41,001 bases of DNA from Elusimicrobiota bacterium (GTDB taxonomy: Bacteria > Elusimicrobiota > Elusimicrobia > UBA1565 > UBA9628): assembly GCA_016207665.1 (NCBI GenBank), contig JACQPG010000004.1, positions 1 through 41,001 on the forward strand, read 5' to 3'. A model generated the notes under the pieces. It searched no databases and was not told the DNA's origin. It saw only the letters and a program-made list of their open reading frames with translations. Positions 8,821 through 17,800 of the stretch are shown here, piece after piece. Each line of letters begins with the position of its first letter. Positions within the stretch are counted from its first letter, which is position 1. Both the position numbers and the translations under genes were made by a program.

Positions 8821-9342
8821 CTATTCGAGCCAGCCGCGCTTTCGCCGGCGCCCCGACTCGTCGGCGCCTATTTCCCGTCGCTCCTGTTCCCAATGCTCTT
8901 TCTTCCTGAGCACCTCGACCCTTGAGACCGAGCCGCCCAATCCGAACTCGATCTTATAGCCCGGAAAATCGGGGCCGATCCTGGCTCGAAAGCGCCTGAG
9001 AAAGTCCACAGGCTCCCCGGTCTTGGAGAAGATCAGCGCGACGATCCAGGGTCCTCCATAACGATCGACCACGGTCTCGTACGCCGCCACCTGCCCGGCC
9101 TTGCCTGCGCCGGCCTTCCTGGCGCGATCGAGCAGCCTTTCCCAGTCCACTTGGGGCTGGAGGTCCAGGCGTTCGAGCAGCTCGCAGTCCTCCTGGTCGA
9201 TGGGAGGCGCGCAATGGAAGCTCGTGATGCTGCCGACGCGCTCGAATCGGAAGTTCCGCCCCCCCACCCTCAACAAGCGAATCTCTCCCTCTCTGTTCTG
9301 CGCCCAGAGCAGAAGCGCCAGCCACGCGATGCCCTTGATCAT
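8821..9342 (-). CDS. Small secreted protein of unknown function
   Basis: 173 residues from ATG at 9342, which overlaps the EamA stop (ATGA). The frame is open further upstream, but that part lies antisense-like inside the EamA gene and reads as low-complexity Arg/Gly/Ala. A short signal peptide (MIKGIAWLALLLWAQN) is visible. The mature part has charged, mixed sequence with one Cys pair (FHCAPPIDQEDC) and a very basic/acidic C-terminus. I do not recognise a family. It is the last gene of a four-gene operon with two EamA transporters. Confidence 0.6.
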   Translation of the reverse strand: MIKGIAWLALLLWAQNREGEIRLLRVGGRNFRFERVGSITSFHCAPPIDQEDCELLERLDLQPQVDWERLLDRARKAGAGKAGQVAAYETVVDRYGGPWIVALIFSKTGEPVDFLRRFRARIGPDFPGYKIEFGLGGSVSRVEVLRKKEHWEQERREIGADESGRRRKRGWLE

Positions 9343-10214
9343 GCTTCGTCGCGGCTGGCGGCCAAAGCGCCCAAAAGTATCAGGACTCCCCCAGAAGCGC
9401 TCCAGGCGGTGAATGCCTCTCCCTGCCAGAGCGAACCGAGAAGCACTCCCACCAGGGGCTGGAGGAAGACGAAGCAGGCGAGCTTGGAGGCCGGGACCAT
9501 CTCGAGCCCCTTGCTCCAGGCCAGCGTGCCCAGGAAGGTCACGCCGATGGCCAGGAAGGACACGGCAAGAAGCGCCTGCCCGGAGACCCTCAGATGGCCC
9601 ACGTCGAGCCCCGCGAGCGCCGATAGGGCCAAAGCCGCGAGGGCGAACACGATAGCCAGCGCGGTGAAGGTCAGCGAGTCCACCTTGCGCAGCACTGGTT
9701 TCCCTATCACGGAAAAGAGAGCCCAGAGCACCCCGTGCAGGAACAGCAACGCGTCTCCCTTGAGCCGTGGGGTCAGCTGCGCGTCCCATGGCCAAGCTTG
9801 AAGCACGATCAGGGAAGACCCCGCAAGACCGAGCGCTATGGCCGTGGTCTTGAGCACGGTCATCATCTCTCCGAGGAAAACCGCGGACAAGAGCACGATG
9901 GCCACGGGCTCGACGCCGATGAGAAGCGAGGCGTTGGTGGCCGTGGAAAGGCGCTGTCCCGCGGTACCCACGAGCAGCGGCGCCGCATAGCCCAGGATTC
10001 CCACGGCCGCCACCCTAAGCCAATCCTCGGGACTTAGATCCAGTCCCTTGACTCTCCGAGCCAGGATCGGGAGGAAAAACGGGACGCCCAGGGCCGTTCT
10101 CCAAAAGACCAGGCCGGTATCCGAGAAGCCCTTGAGAGCGTAGGCCGTCGCCAAATAGGAGGCTCCGCCCAGAACGTTCGCAGAAACCAGGAAGAAAAGC
10201 GCGCGATAAGACAC
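9339..10214 (-). CDS. EamA/DMT-superfamily transporter (two EamA domains)
   Basis: 291 residues with about ten hydrophobic segments arranged as two EamA repeats, the usual full-length drug/metabolite transporter layout. Typical features are a glycine-rich first helix, RTALGVPFFLPIL, and a second-repeat segment FLQPLVGVLLGSLWQGE resembling the conserved EamA end motif. The substrate cannot be told from sequence; members export amino acids, nucleotide sugars or small metabolites. It starts 4 bases after the elongation-factor-like gene and overlaps the downstream secreted-protein gene by 4 bases. Confidence 0.88.
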   Translation of the reverse strand: MSYRALFFLVSANVLGGASYLATAYALKGFSDTGLVFWRTALGVPFFLPILARRVKGLDLSPEDWLRVAAVGILGYAAPLLVGTAGQRLSTATNASLLIGVEPVAIVLLSAVFLGEMMTVLKTTAIALGLAGSSLIVLQAWPWDAQLTPRLKGDALLFLHGVLWALFSVIGKPVLRKVDSLTFTALAIVFALAALALSALAGLDVGHLRVSGQALLAVSFLAIGVTFLGTLAWSKGLEMVPASKLACFVFLQPLVGVLLGSLWQGEAFTAWSASGGVLILLGALAASRDEA

Positions 10215-10218
10215 CGAA

Positions 10219-10677
10219 TCAGGCCGACGGGGCCTTATAGACGTAATCGCCCTTGCGGCACTTATCGTTGACTTTGATTCCCACCGCGTCGCCGGGGTTG
10301 GCCTGGCTGACGCTCTGATGGCCTATTTGCATGGACTCGACGGCCTGGGACAGATCCGTGGTATGTCCCCGGACGTGTATGTGCTCGCCTACGGCCAGCG
10401 GCTGTTCCAACACCAGGGCGATGACGTTGATATGTCCGTAATAATCCTCGACGATCCCCAATTTGATCTCGCCGGCGATGGGCTCGCGCCAGGGAAGCGC
10501 CGCGGCATGAGCCTCAGCCTCAGCGGCCGGCGCTGGCGCCTTGCGAGCCTTCGCGCGGCCCTTGGGCTTGGGCCTCGCCTTGGCCTTGGAACGAGCCGCC
10601 GTCTTGCGGGACTTCTTGGCCTTGCCGCGCGCCTTCGCCTTCACTTTCGTTTTCATTTTCTTCTTCGCCTTCGCCAC
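10219..10677 (-). CDS. EF-Tu domain-2-like barrel protein with histone-H1-like basic tail
   Basis: 152 residues in two parts. Residues 1 to about 50 are almost only Lys, Ala, Arg and Pro (KAKARGKAKKSRKTAARSK style), like histone H1 tails. Residues about 65-150 form a compact domain with GIVEDYYGHINVIAL, VGEHIHVRGHTTDL, VESMQIGHQSV and PGDAVGIKVNDKCRKGDYVYK, which resembles domain 2 of translation GTPases and known small elongation-factor-like proteins that lack a GTPase domain. The tail probably binds nucleic acid. It sits between two EamA genes with gaps of 22 and 4 bases. Function is unknown. Confidence 0.75.
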   Translation of the reverse strand: MAKAKKKMKTKVKAKARGKAKKSRKTAARSKAKARPKPKGRAKARKAPAPAAEAEAHAAALPWREPIAGEIKLGIVEDYYGHINVIALVLEQPLAVGEHIHVRGHTTDLSQAVESMQIGHQSVSQANPGDAVGIKVNDKCRKGDYVYKAPSA

Positions 10678-10699
10678 AATCCCTCCGGTCGCTACCGTT

Positions 10700-11116
10700 T
10701 CATGGTCTCAGCAGCCAGACGCCGGTCACGATCAAGCCCGATCCTATGAGCTTGCGCGCGGTCATCGGCTCCTTGAGTATCAACCAGCCGAACAAGACCA
10801 CGATCAAGGGCCAGGAGCCCATGATCGGAGTCACCTGGGAAACCTCGGAAATCCGTATCGCCGTGTAGGCGAAGATCTGGCCTATCACGCTGGCCAATAC
10901 CCCTGCGATCAGAAATCGCAACGCCAGGGGCCAGCTTAGAGCCGCCCAGTCCCCGGCCGGCACGAATGCCAGAAGAGCGAGCGAGCCGAAAAAGGCTCCT
11001 AGGGTGCGCAGGAACAGGCCGGCCGGCAGGGAGACTTGGGCCAGGCCCTGCTTTTCGAAGATAGGCGCGATCCCCCACGCCAAGGCGGCCAATAGCGCGC
11101 TGGTATAAGCCGTCAT
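10700..11116 (-). CDS. Half-size EamA transporter (single domain)
   Basis: 138 residues with five hydrophobic segments and one EamA repeat, ending in LKEPMTARKLIGSGLIVTGVWLL, the standard end of an EamA domain. Single-repeat members must work as dimers. Full DMT transporters have two repeats, and the second gene of that kind lies in the same operon (9339-10214). It heads the operon; the start ATG at 11116 lies 6 bases downstream of a good -10, so the message should begin at or next to the start codon. Confidence 0.85.
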   Translation of the reverse strand: MTAYTSALLAALAWGIAPIFEKQGLAQVSLPAGLFLRTLGAFFGSLALLAFVPAGDWAALSWPLALRFLIAGVLASVIGQIFAYTAIRISEVSQVTPIMGSWPLIVVLFGWLILKEPMTARKLIGSGLIVTGVWLLRP

Positions 11117-11122
11117 CGGCTC

Positions 11123-11151
11123 ATTAGGCCACTTTTGCGCTTACCGGTCAA
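11123..11151 (-). promoter_or_regulatory. Promoter placing transcription start at the EamA start codon
   Basis: Minus strand: TTGACC (11146-11151), 17-bp spacer, CCTAAT (11123-11128), then 6 bases to ATG at 11116. With normal spacing the transcript starts at the A of the ATG. Confidence 0.6.
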
Positions 11152-11191
11152 GCCGCCGTTCGGCGTGTTTGGGCGTGGGCAGGAGCTCGAG

Positions 11192-11977
11192 CTAGGCGCC
11201 GATCCAGCGCAGCTTGCTCATCCAGACCTCGACGCGGCGGTTGCGCGTGCGGCCTTCCGAGGTCTCGTTGCTGGCGATCGGGTTCTTGTCCGCCATCCCC
11301 TTATGGCGGAGTCGGGCGGGCTCTATCCGGTGATCGATGAGGAATTGATACACCCGCAAGGCCCTTTCTTCGGAGACCCGGACATTGAAGGGCGTGGCGC
11401 CCTGATCGTCGGCATAGCCCAGCACATAGACGGGGCGGTTGGGATGGTTGGCCAGGAAACTGGCCAAGGCGTCCAATATATCGGGAGCCTGCTCGGAAAG
11501 CTCGGCGCTGCCGCTCGGGAAGATCAGGCGCGGCAGCCGGATCACCACCTTGCTGTCGTCCTCCGAGAGCAGGAAGGCGTGCCTGCGAAGGGATTCCAGA
11601 TCCGGAGAAGCCATGAAGGAGAATTTCTCGGCGGCCGTCTCGAGCTTGAGGCCCGATGAGAATGACGCGGACAGCCTGGCGTGATAGAACCCGTCCTTGA
11701 TCACGCGCCCGTCATGTCCGATCCCGATCCAGGGAACGCTTTCCGGGATCGGCCCTCGAGCGACGAACCTCTGCACCAGTCTCCGGGAGGAGTCCTCGAC
11801 GCGCAGCTCCCAGTTTTCGGGCGTCTCGATGCTGCGTCCCCGAAAAACCACCAGCTCGCGCAGAACCTCCCCCATGTCCAAATAATAACTCTGCACCCTG
11901 AGGCCGATCTCGGCCCAGGCCGCGGTCGCACCGCTCAAAAACAATGACGCCGCCAGGACAAGGCGAAGACTTCTCAT
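11192..11977 (-). CDS. OmpA-family outer-membrane/peptidoglycan-linking protein
   Basis: 261 residues from ATG at 11977. The frame extends to 12079, but the 34 extra residues lack signal-peptide character, whereas MRSLRLVLAASLFLSGATAAWA is a clear signal peptide, and a -10 lies just before that ATG. Residues about 25-140 form an unassigned beta-rich domain; about 145-255 form an OmpA C-terminal domain (PSGSAELSEQAPDILDALA, YVLGYADDQG, SEERALRVYQFL, RTRNRRVEVWM) with the Asp and Arg that bind diaminopimelate. It follows the response-regulator gene by 105 bases and may tether the surface system to the cell wall. Confidence 0.88.
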   Translation of the reverse strand: MRSLRLVLAASLFLSGATAAWAEIGLRVQSYYLDMGEVLRELVVFRGRSIETPENWELRVEDSSRRLVQRFVARGPIPESVPWIGIGHDGRVIKDGFYHARLSASFSSGLKLETAAEKFSFMASPDLESLRRHAFLLSEDDSKVVIRLPRLIFPSGSAELSEQAPDILDALASFLANHPNRPVYVLGYADDQGATPFNVRVSEERALRVYQFLIDHRIEPARLRHKGMADKNPIASNETSEGRTRNRRVEVWMSKLRWIGA

Positions 11978-11984
11978 ATTCCCT

Positions 11985-11990
11985 AATATA
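11985..11990 (-). promoter_or_regulatory. -10 element of the OmpA-like gene (leaderless arrangement)
   Basis: TATATT on the minus strand at 11985-11990 ends 7 bases before ATG at 11977. The only -35-like hexamer, TTGAAG at 12011-12016, is 20 bp away, so the -35 is weak or absent. Confidence 0.4.
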
Positions 11991-12082
11991 ATGGCGCGTC
12001 CCGGAAGCGGCTTCAAGAACCATCTCAAAAAATCATTGCTTTTTAATCGTTCTTTTACCGGTTTGCAAGCATTCTGCAAGGA

Positions 12083-12787
12083 TCAATGGAGGCCGCTACC
12101 GCCGCGGATGCGATAGCCGTGTCCGCGCACGGCTTCGATCAGACCTTCGGCTCGGGGCCCCAGGCGGCTCTTAAGCCGGCTGATCGCCACATCCACCTCG
12201 TTGTCCTTGACCGCGTTGTTCCAGACTCGATCCACGAGATAGGCCCGAGCCAGCAATTGTCCCGGCTTGCAGGCCAGCTCGGCCAGCAGCCGGAACAGCG
12301 TATCCGGCAGGTCCTCGATCATGCGGCCATGGACGCGGACCCTATGCTCGGCCAGGTCCAGCTCCAGCGCTTCCCCCACACGCAGAATGCCCGAGGCCGT
12401 TTCGCTCCTGCCCCGTTTGAGCACGGCCCTGGTCCAGCGATAAAATTCGTCGAAATCGCGGATCGGCTTGGCCAAGAAGCAGTCAGCTTTGTTCTCCACC
12501 GCTTCGATCTGGGATTGAGTGGAGGTCCTGGCCGTCAAGATCATCACGGGGATGGCGCGGGTGCGAGGGTCGCCCTTGAGCTCCGCGCAGACTTTCAGGC
12601 CGTCGAGATCGGGCAGGCCGAGGTCGAGGATCACGAGACCGGGCTTGAGCTTGCGCGCCTCGGACAGTCCCTCCCTGCCCCGATGGGCGACAAAGACCTC
12701 ATGGCCCTGGCTCTCCAAGAACTCGCGCAACAAGGCCGCCACATCCACGCTGTCTTCGATGATCAAAACGGGAGCAGGCCCGTCCAT
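12083..12787 (-). CDS. OmpR/PhoB-family response regulator
   Basis: 234 residues. The receiver domain (about 5-125) shows the acidic pair E11-D12, the phosphoacceptor D55 in VILDLGLPDLDG, T85 and K107 in LAKP. The C-terminal winged-helix domain (about 135-232) ends in AVRGHGYRI, the usual OmpR-type signature. No histidine kinase lies in the window, so its partner is elsewhere. It is the last gene of the surface operon, starting 1 base after the stop of the outer-membrane barrel gene, and so is likely made together with it. It may regulate that operon or the OmpA-like gene. Confidence 0.92.
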   Translation of the reverse strand: MDGPAPVLIIEDSVDVAALLREFLESQGHEVFVAHRGREGLSEARKLKPGLVILDLGLPDLDGLKVCAELKGDPRTRAIPVMILTARTSTQSQIEAVENKADCFLAKPIRDFDEFYRWTRAVLKRGRSETASGILRVGEALELDLAEHRVRVHGRMIEDLPDTLFRLLAELACKPGQLLARAYLVDRVWNNAVKDNEVDVAISRLKSRLGPRAEGLIEAVRGHGYRIRGGSGLH

Positions 12788-12788
12788 G

Positions 12789-13991
12789 CTAGAACGAGTA
12801 CGAAAGGCCGACCAGGGCGCTGGAGATCTCGTAGTTGTAGCGGAAGGTCTTCTCGTAGCGCATGTTTGACTGGGAATGGCTCACGGTCAGTTGGCTGACG
12901 GCCTTGAATCCCGCTCCTATCGGGACGCCCAGGTCGGCGAGGAAGGAGCTTTGAGTCAGGCGCACCGTCTGTTCTGTATAGGAGCCCGAGCCGACCTGGG
13001 CCAGGCGGGTCAGATAATCGCGCTCTATCCAAAGGTAGGAGAGCGAGGCCTCGACCCGCCTCTCGCCGATCGCCAGCGCGATCCGGGGCTGAACGCTGCG
13101 CTCCTCGTAAGAGTAATAATCCTTATTGAAAAGATTGAGCTCCGCGTCATAGTGGTTCTGGTTGGAACGGTAGCGCGACAGCATCACCTGGACCGAAAAG
13201 AGGCCGGCCACGGAGGAGCCCAGGCTTCGGCCGTAATAAAAGGTCCCCGAGGCGGATTTGGAATCATCCTGGCGCTTCTCGGCCGAGAGCCCCCCGCTTT
13301 CGACCACCACGAACTGCTCTGGATAGGAACGTTCGGTCAGATTGAGGGCCAGCCGGGCGGCGCCGCCCTCGAAGGGAAGAGGAACCGTGCCCGACAAGGT
13401 CCCTGAAAGATTGCGGCTGTCCAAGGTATGACCTTGGGATTGTTCCCTGCCTAGGCTGCCGCCGAACTGACTGGAATCCAGCGAGGAGTAATTAGGGAAG
13501 CGTATCTCGTAATAGTCGAAGCCCGCCCCGACCTTATATTGGCCGAAGGCCCTTTCCAGCTCCACGCCGGCCGAAGGCTTTCGATAATCGAAGAGTCCCT
13601 TGCCCCAAGTCTCGTCCTTGGTTTCGCGCAGCATTTCCCAACGATAGCCGGCCGAAGGCTTGATCTTGAACTCGCCCACGCGCCAGACGCCCTTGACGCT
13701 GACGGAATGGCTCTGGCTGTCCTGGAAGAGTTGGCTTCCCCCTAGCAGCTCGGCCGCGTTCTTGCTGCCCTGATACTTGCCGGAATAGGTGGGGATCAGG
13801 GCCAGGCGATCCGACAGTTTGACCGCGGGCGTGAACTGCAGGGAGGCGTTGCCTTGCCAGGAAGTGGCTCGCCCCTGTTGATACGTCTGTCCAAGGAGGA
13901 AAGCGCTGTCGAGCAGGGGCACCCAGTCGAGGGCCCGGACCGGGATCGCGCCCAGCAACACCGCCGATGCCCAAAAGGGAGAGCTCCTCAT
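12789..13991 (-). CDS. Outer-membrane beta-barrel protein of unknown family
   Basis: 400 residues from ATG at 13991, which overlaps the PorV-like stop (ATGA). The frame is open to 14384 but that stretch lies inside the PorV-like gene. A signal peptide (MRSSPFWASAVLLGAIPVRA) is followed by alternating amphipathic strands rich in Tyr, Ser, Gly and Gln, and the protein ends in SALVGLSYSF, with the terminal Phe typical of outer-membrane barrels. I do not recognise a named family. Position between the PorV-like gene and the regulator suggests a pore, anchor or receptor for the large cargo. Confidence 0.75.
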   Translation of the reverse strand: MRSSPFWASAVLLGAIPVRALDWVPLLDSAFLLGQTYQQGRATSWQGNASLQFTPAVKLSDRLALIPTYSGKYQGSKNAAELLGGSQLFQDSQSHSVSVKGVWRVGEFKIKPSAGYRWEMLRETKDETWGKGLFDYRKPSAGVELERAFGQYKVGAGFDYYEIRFPNYSSLDSSQFGGSLGREQSQGHTLDSRNLSGTLSGTVPLPFEGGAARLALNLTERSYPEQFVVVESGGLSAEKRQDDSKSASGTFYYGRSLGSSVAGLFSVQVMLSRYRSNQNHYDAELNLFNKDYYSYEERSVQPRIALAIGERRVEASLSYLWIERDYLTRLAQVGSGSYTEQTVRLTQSSFLADLGVPIGAGFKAVSQLTVSHSQSNMRYEKTFRYNYEISSALVGLSYSF

Positions 13992-14896
13992 GGACGGCTC
14001 CGGCGCCCGAAGCGATAGCCCAAGCCGATCAGGTGGGCTTGTCCCAGCTCCCCTCCGGCATGTAGCGCATAGTCCACCTCGATGGCCCGATAGCGCAGAC
14101 CGAAGCCGGCCTTCAGGTTGGATAAGATGCCCAGATCCGGGGTCTTGGTATTGGCCCCGGCCCGCAATGAAAGCGACAGCTCCGGGGCCACGCTCCAGGT
14201 ATATTCGCTGCCGAAGGCCATGAAGGACGGCTGATAGAGCGGATAGATCAAGTCCGCGGCCAGCCGCCAGCCGGGCGAGGGCGTCCATCCGAAGCCCGCC
14301 GCGATCTGGGTCGGCAACGGATCGCTCTCCTGCTCGTACTTGAGGCTGCCCCCGATCTGCCGGCCGGAAGCGGCCGCGACCCACTCATCGTTGATCCTGT
14401 AGCGCGCGCCCAGATCGAAGGTCGAGGTACGGGCGCTTTCGACGATCTCGGAGTCTATGAAGCGATAGGTCCCGGCGATCTCCACGGCCTTGAAGAATGT
14501 CGCGTAACTCAGCCCATAGACCGTATCGTCGGGCCCGAAGCCTCCCGTGGAGTTGCCCGCGATATCGCGCCCGTCCAGGCTGCCGTAGCCCACATGGTGA
14601 TAGATCAGGCCGAAATGATGCGGACCGCGGCTGAGCCCATAGCTGAGGAAATCCGATCGTATGGATTCGAACAAGAAGGCATGCGTGAAATAGACCTGCT
14701 GGTCCGCCACCCCGTGCAAGGCGACCGGATTGAACGTCACCGCTCCCGCTCCGGAGGCGAGGGCTTGGCCCGCTTCCGCGAAGGCGGCCGAGCGCACGTC
14801 CAATGGGAAGCTGAGGAACTCGCCGGTAGGCAGCTTGCGGGCCCATGCCTGCCCCGAACTCGCGAGCATCAAGACCGCGAAAGCGAGCGCCCTCAT
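13988..14896 (-). CDS. PorV/PorQ-like outer-membrane protein
   Basis: 302 residues. A signal peptide (about 1-19) is followed by SFPLDVRSAAFAEAGQALASGAGAVTFNP split across residues 28-58, the pattern of PorV/PorQ and related UPF0164/FadL-type barrels in which early residues describe a 'gene-filled' asparagine-proline motif (FNP). Repeated beta strands fill the rest and it ends in IGLGYRFGRRSRP. In type IX secretion PorV shuttles cargo with a C-terminal sorting domain to the surface. Here it directly follows a 1449-residue cargo with such a C-terminus (4-base overlap). No T9SS motor genes are in the window. Confidence 0.7.
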   Translation of the reverse strand: MRALAFAVLMLASSGQAWARKLPTGEFLSFPLDVRSAAFAEAGQALASGAGAVTFNPVALHGVADQQVYFTHAFLFESIRSDFLSYGLSRGPHHFGLIYHHVGYGSLDGRDIAGNSTGGFGPDDTVYGLSYATFFKAVEIAGTYRFIDSEIVESARTSTFDLGARYRINDEWVAAASGRQIGGSLKYEQESDPLPTQIAAGFGWTPSPGWRLAADLIYPLYQPSFMAFGSEYTWSVAPELSLSLRAGANTKTPDLGILSNLKAGFGLRYRAIEVDYALHAGGELGQAHLIGLGYRFGRRSRP

Positions 14897-17800
14897 CTCT
14901 GCACCGCGAACTTCACCGTTCGCTTATCCTTTCCTGATCTGAACACGGCGAGATAGACTCCGCTGGGCAACCTGCGGCCCTCGCTGTCGGTGGCGTTCCA
15001 ATTGAGCACGCGTCCGGTGGCGTCGGCTTCCAGCTCGCGCAGCAGTCGGCCGGAGACCGAATAGATCCTGACCCGCGCGCCGGCGGCCAGATCGCCGAAA
15101 TTGATGTTCGAATGCCCCTGGGAGGGCCGGAAGGGGTTGGGATAGGCGAATCCGATATCCACGCCCGCCTGGGGGCTGACCGCCATGATTTGGAAAAGCG
15201 AAAAGTGATTCGTGGCGCCGGTCACGGTCCGCGCCGCGGTATCCACTCGGGAATCCAGGATCACCCAGCCCGCGCCGCTGTCGTAGCGCGCCAGCCTGAG
15301 GTGATCGGGATTAAGCCCGGGAATATCCGAGGCGGCATAGCCCATGGAGATGGTGACGGGCAGAGCCGGCTGAAATCCGCCGGCGGAGATCGATACGCCC
15401 AGGCCGGTTCCCTTCATGGAGCCGGTGACGGCCGGAAGGCTCGCTGAATTGGCGACGCTCACCTCGAGGGTCACCGAGGCGGCGAAGGCCCCGGCCGGCA
15501 CCGAGACCGAGACCGTGGCTCCCGAGGCCAAGGTCGCCCTCACCGTGGTGCTCGAGCCGGCCCCCACCGTCGCGTAGGACGGAACGCCCAGGGCGTAGAT
15601 GCCGTTGGGATCGGAGACCTGCACCTGCATGCTGCGGTTGGACAGATCGGGAAGGTTCGTGCCGTCGAGCACCATCTCGAACACCGATCGGGCGCTGTTG
15701 AGCTTGAAGACCCTGAGCACCGAATAAGGAACCAAGAGGCTGCTCGGGCCGATGGAGCCCACCGTGACCCGGCTCGAAGCGTCGATATCGAAGGGCAATT
15801 CCAGGGTGACGAGCCGCGAAGCGCTCCCGACAGAGCTATTCGGATCCGAATCCCTGACCGCCGTGAACTTGGCCGTGAAGGTGGAAACGAAGGTCTCGGG
15901 ATTCCTCGCCATGGCGGCGGTCGCCTGCGCCACCTCGGCGGCCGGGATCTCCCCGGACTTCTGTATGGACAGGCGTATGTTGAAGCCATAGGCGTTGCCC
16001 GGGATCACGGCCCTGATCTTGGAGTCGCCGAAATGGGCGATGGTGCCTCCTGAGGAGCCGATCAAGATGGAGTTGTAGACGGTGGTGTCGGCCGTCAACG
16101 CGGAAAGAGAGGCCCGTATCACGTTAGCCTGCGAACTCGCGGTATTGGTGCTCGAGAAGAAAGCCTGCGCCTGGCCCGAGGCGTTGCTGACCGCGGCCGT
16201 GCTGGAGGAGGCGGCGGACAGGGCGGAGGCCGAGGCGGCCACGGTGCCGGAGCCAGACAGCACCGTGAAGGTCACGGTCGAACCCTGCAAGACGTTCGAG
16301 AACGCGTCCAAGGCGGTGGCCGTGAGAACCGAGGGAACGCCCGCGATGGTCGACTGGGGATTGGCGGCCAGCGTCAGGCTCGCGGGCGGGCCCGGCTGTA
16401 TGGTCATGGACGAGGAGTAACTGGTGACGTTGATGGCCGAGTCTGAGGCCCGAAGCTTGATGCCTTCGGCCTTGGTATAGGTCTGGAAAGCGCTGACCCC
16501 CAGGCCGGAGGCCAGATTCAAGCTGGTCACGCCCAGCACTCCCCCTCCCGCCACGGTGATCGCCGAGGCATTGACGGCCGCGAGATTCACCGTCCCGTTA
16601 TAACCCAGCACCTGTTCGTTGGAGCCGTCGCGGGCGACCACGATGATCTGGAAGCTGCTCCCCGCGGTGGTCGCCGTCGGGACCGTGATCTCGAAGGAGG
16701 AAGGGCCGATAAAGGCGATGGGACTCGATATGCCGACTCGGCCGCTCTCGTCGCTGACCCGGAGCTGTATGGTCTCGATCTTGTTGTAGCTCTGGGCCGA
16801 GACAGTCACCTGGGTGCTGCCTATAGGAAGCTCGACATTGTCATCGCCCAAGGAGCCGCTGCCGGAGATATTCGTCCCGCTCAACACCGACTGGATGCTG
16901 AGCGAGCGGGCCAGCGAGTAGGTGACGGGAGCGCTCGAGGCGTCGCGCGCCACGATATCCATGGAGAAGGGCCGCCCCACCGTGACCTGGCTCGGGACGC
17001 TCACCGCGTAATGATTGATGGTCAGGGCCGGGGCGGTCACGGTCATGGAGCTCGAGACCCCCGAGACGCCGAGATTGGAATCGGTGGCCTTGATGCGTAT
17101 GCCCTCGCCGAAATTATGGCTCTGATTGCTGATCGTGACCTGCCCGGAGGCGGGCATGTTCACGTTGGTGACCGAGAGCTGTCCGGTGGCGGCCTGCCCC
17201 GTGCTGTTCCAGACCACCGGAGTCAGGGACAGGGTCGCGCTATAGCCGAACACCTGGGTGCTGCCCTGCACCGCCGTGATCGTCACTGAGAAATTCTGGC
17301 CCGCCACCGAACCCGTGGGCATGGTGATCAAGAAGTTATCGGGCCCCGTCACCACCACCGTGGTCGAGGTGCCGACCTTGGTGCCGGGCGAAGTCTGGGC
17401 GGCCTTGATCTGTATGGACTCGATCTTGTTATAGGTCTGATTGGCGACGGTGCCGGTGCCGTTGGAAATGCCTACCGAGGTCACGCCCAACGAGCCGCTG
17501 CCGGCCACCTGCGTCCCGCTCAAGAAGGGCGAGAGATTGACCGTGACCGGCCCCGCGCTGCCCGGGAAACTGGGCAGGCCCGAGCCATACTCGTTGCGGG
17601 CGTAGACCTTCATCTCGAAGGGCACCCCGATCGGCGTCGAGGTCGGCACCTCCACCGTGAAATGATCCAGGGCCTCGCCCTGGATGAAGATATCGGAGCG
17701 GAATTCCTGGAAGTCCAGGCAGCGCACGGCCACGGTGAAGGTCGACTTGGCGACCGTAGAATCGGCGGAAGCCGAGGAATACCGGACCGTAGCCAGGCCG

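Noticed and set aside
11978-12079. Longer N-terminus for the OmpA-like gene
   Set aside because: The added residues are not signal-like and cover the predicted -10. The internal ATG gives a clean signal peptide.
13992-14384. N-terminal extension of the 400-residue barrel
   Set aside because: It lies inside the PorV-like gene in another frame, and a signal peptide starts at ATG 13991.
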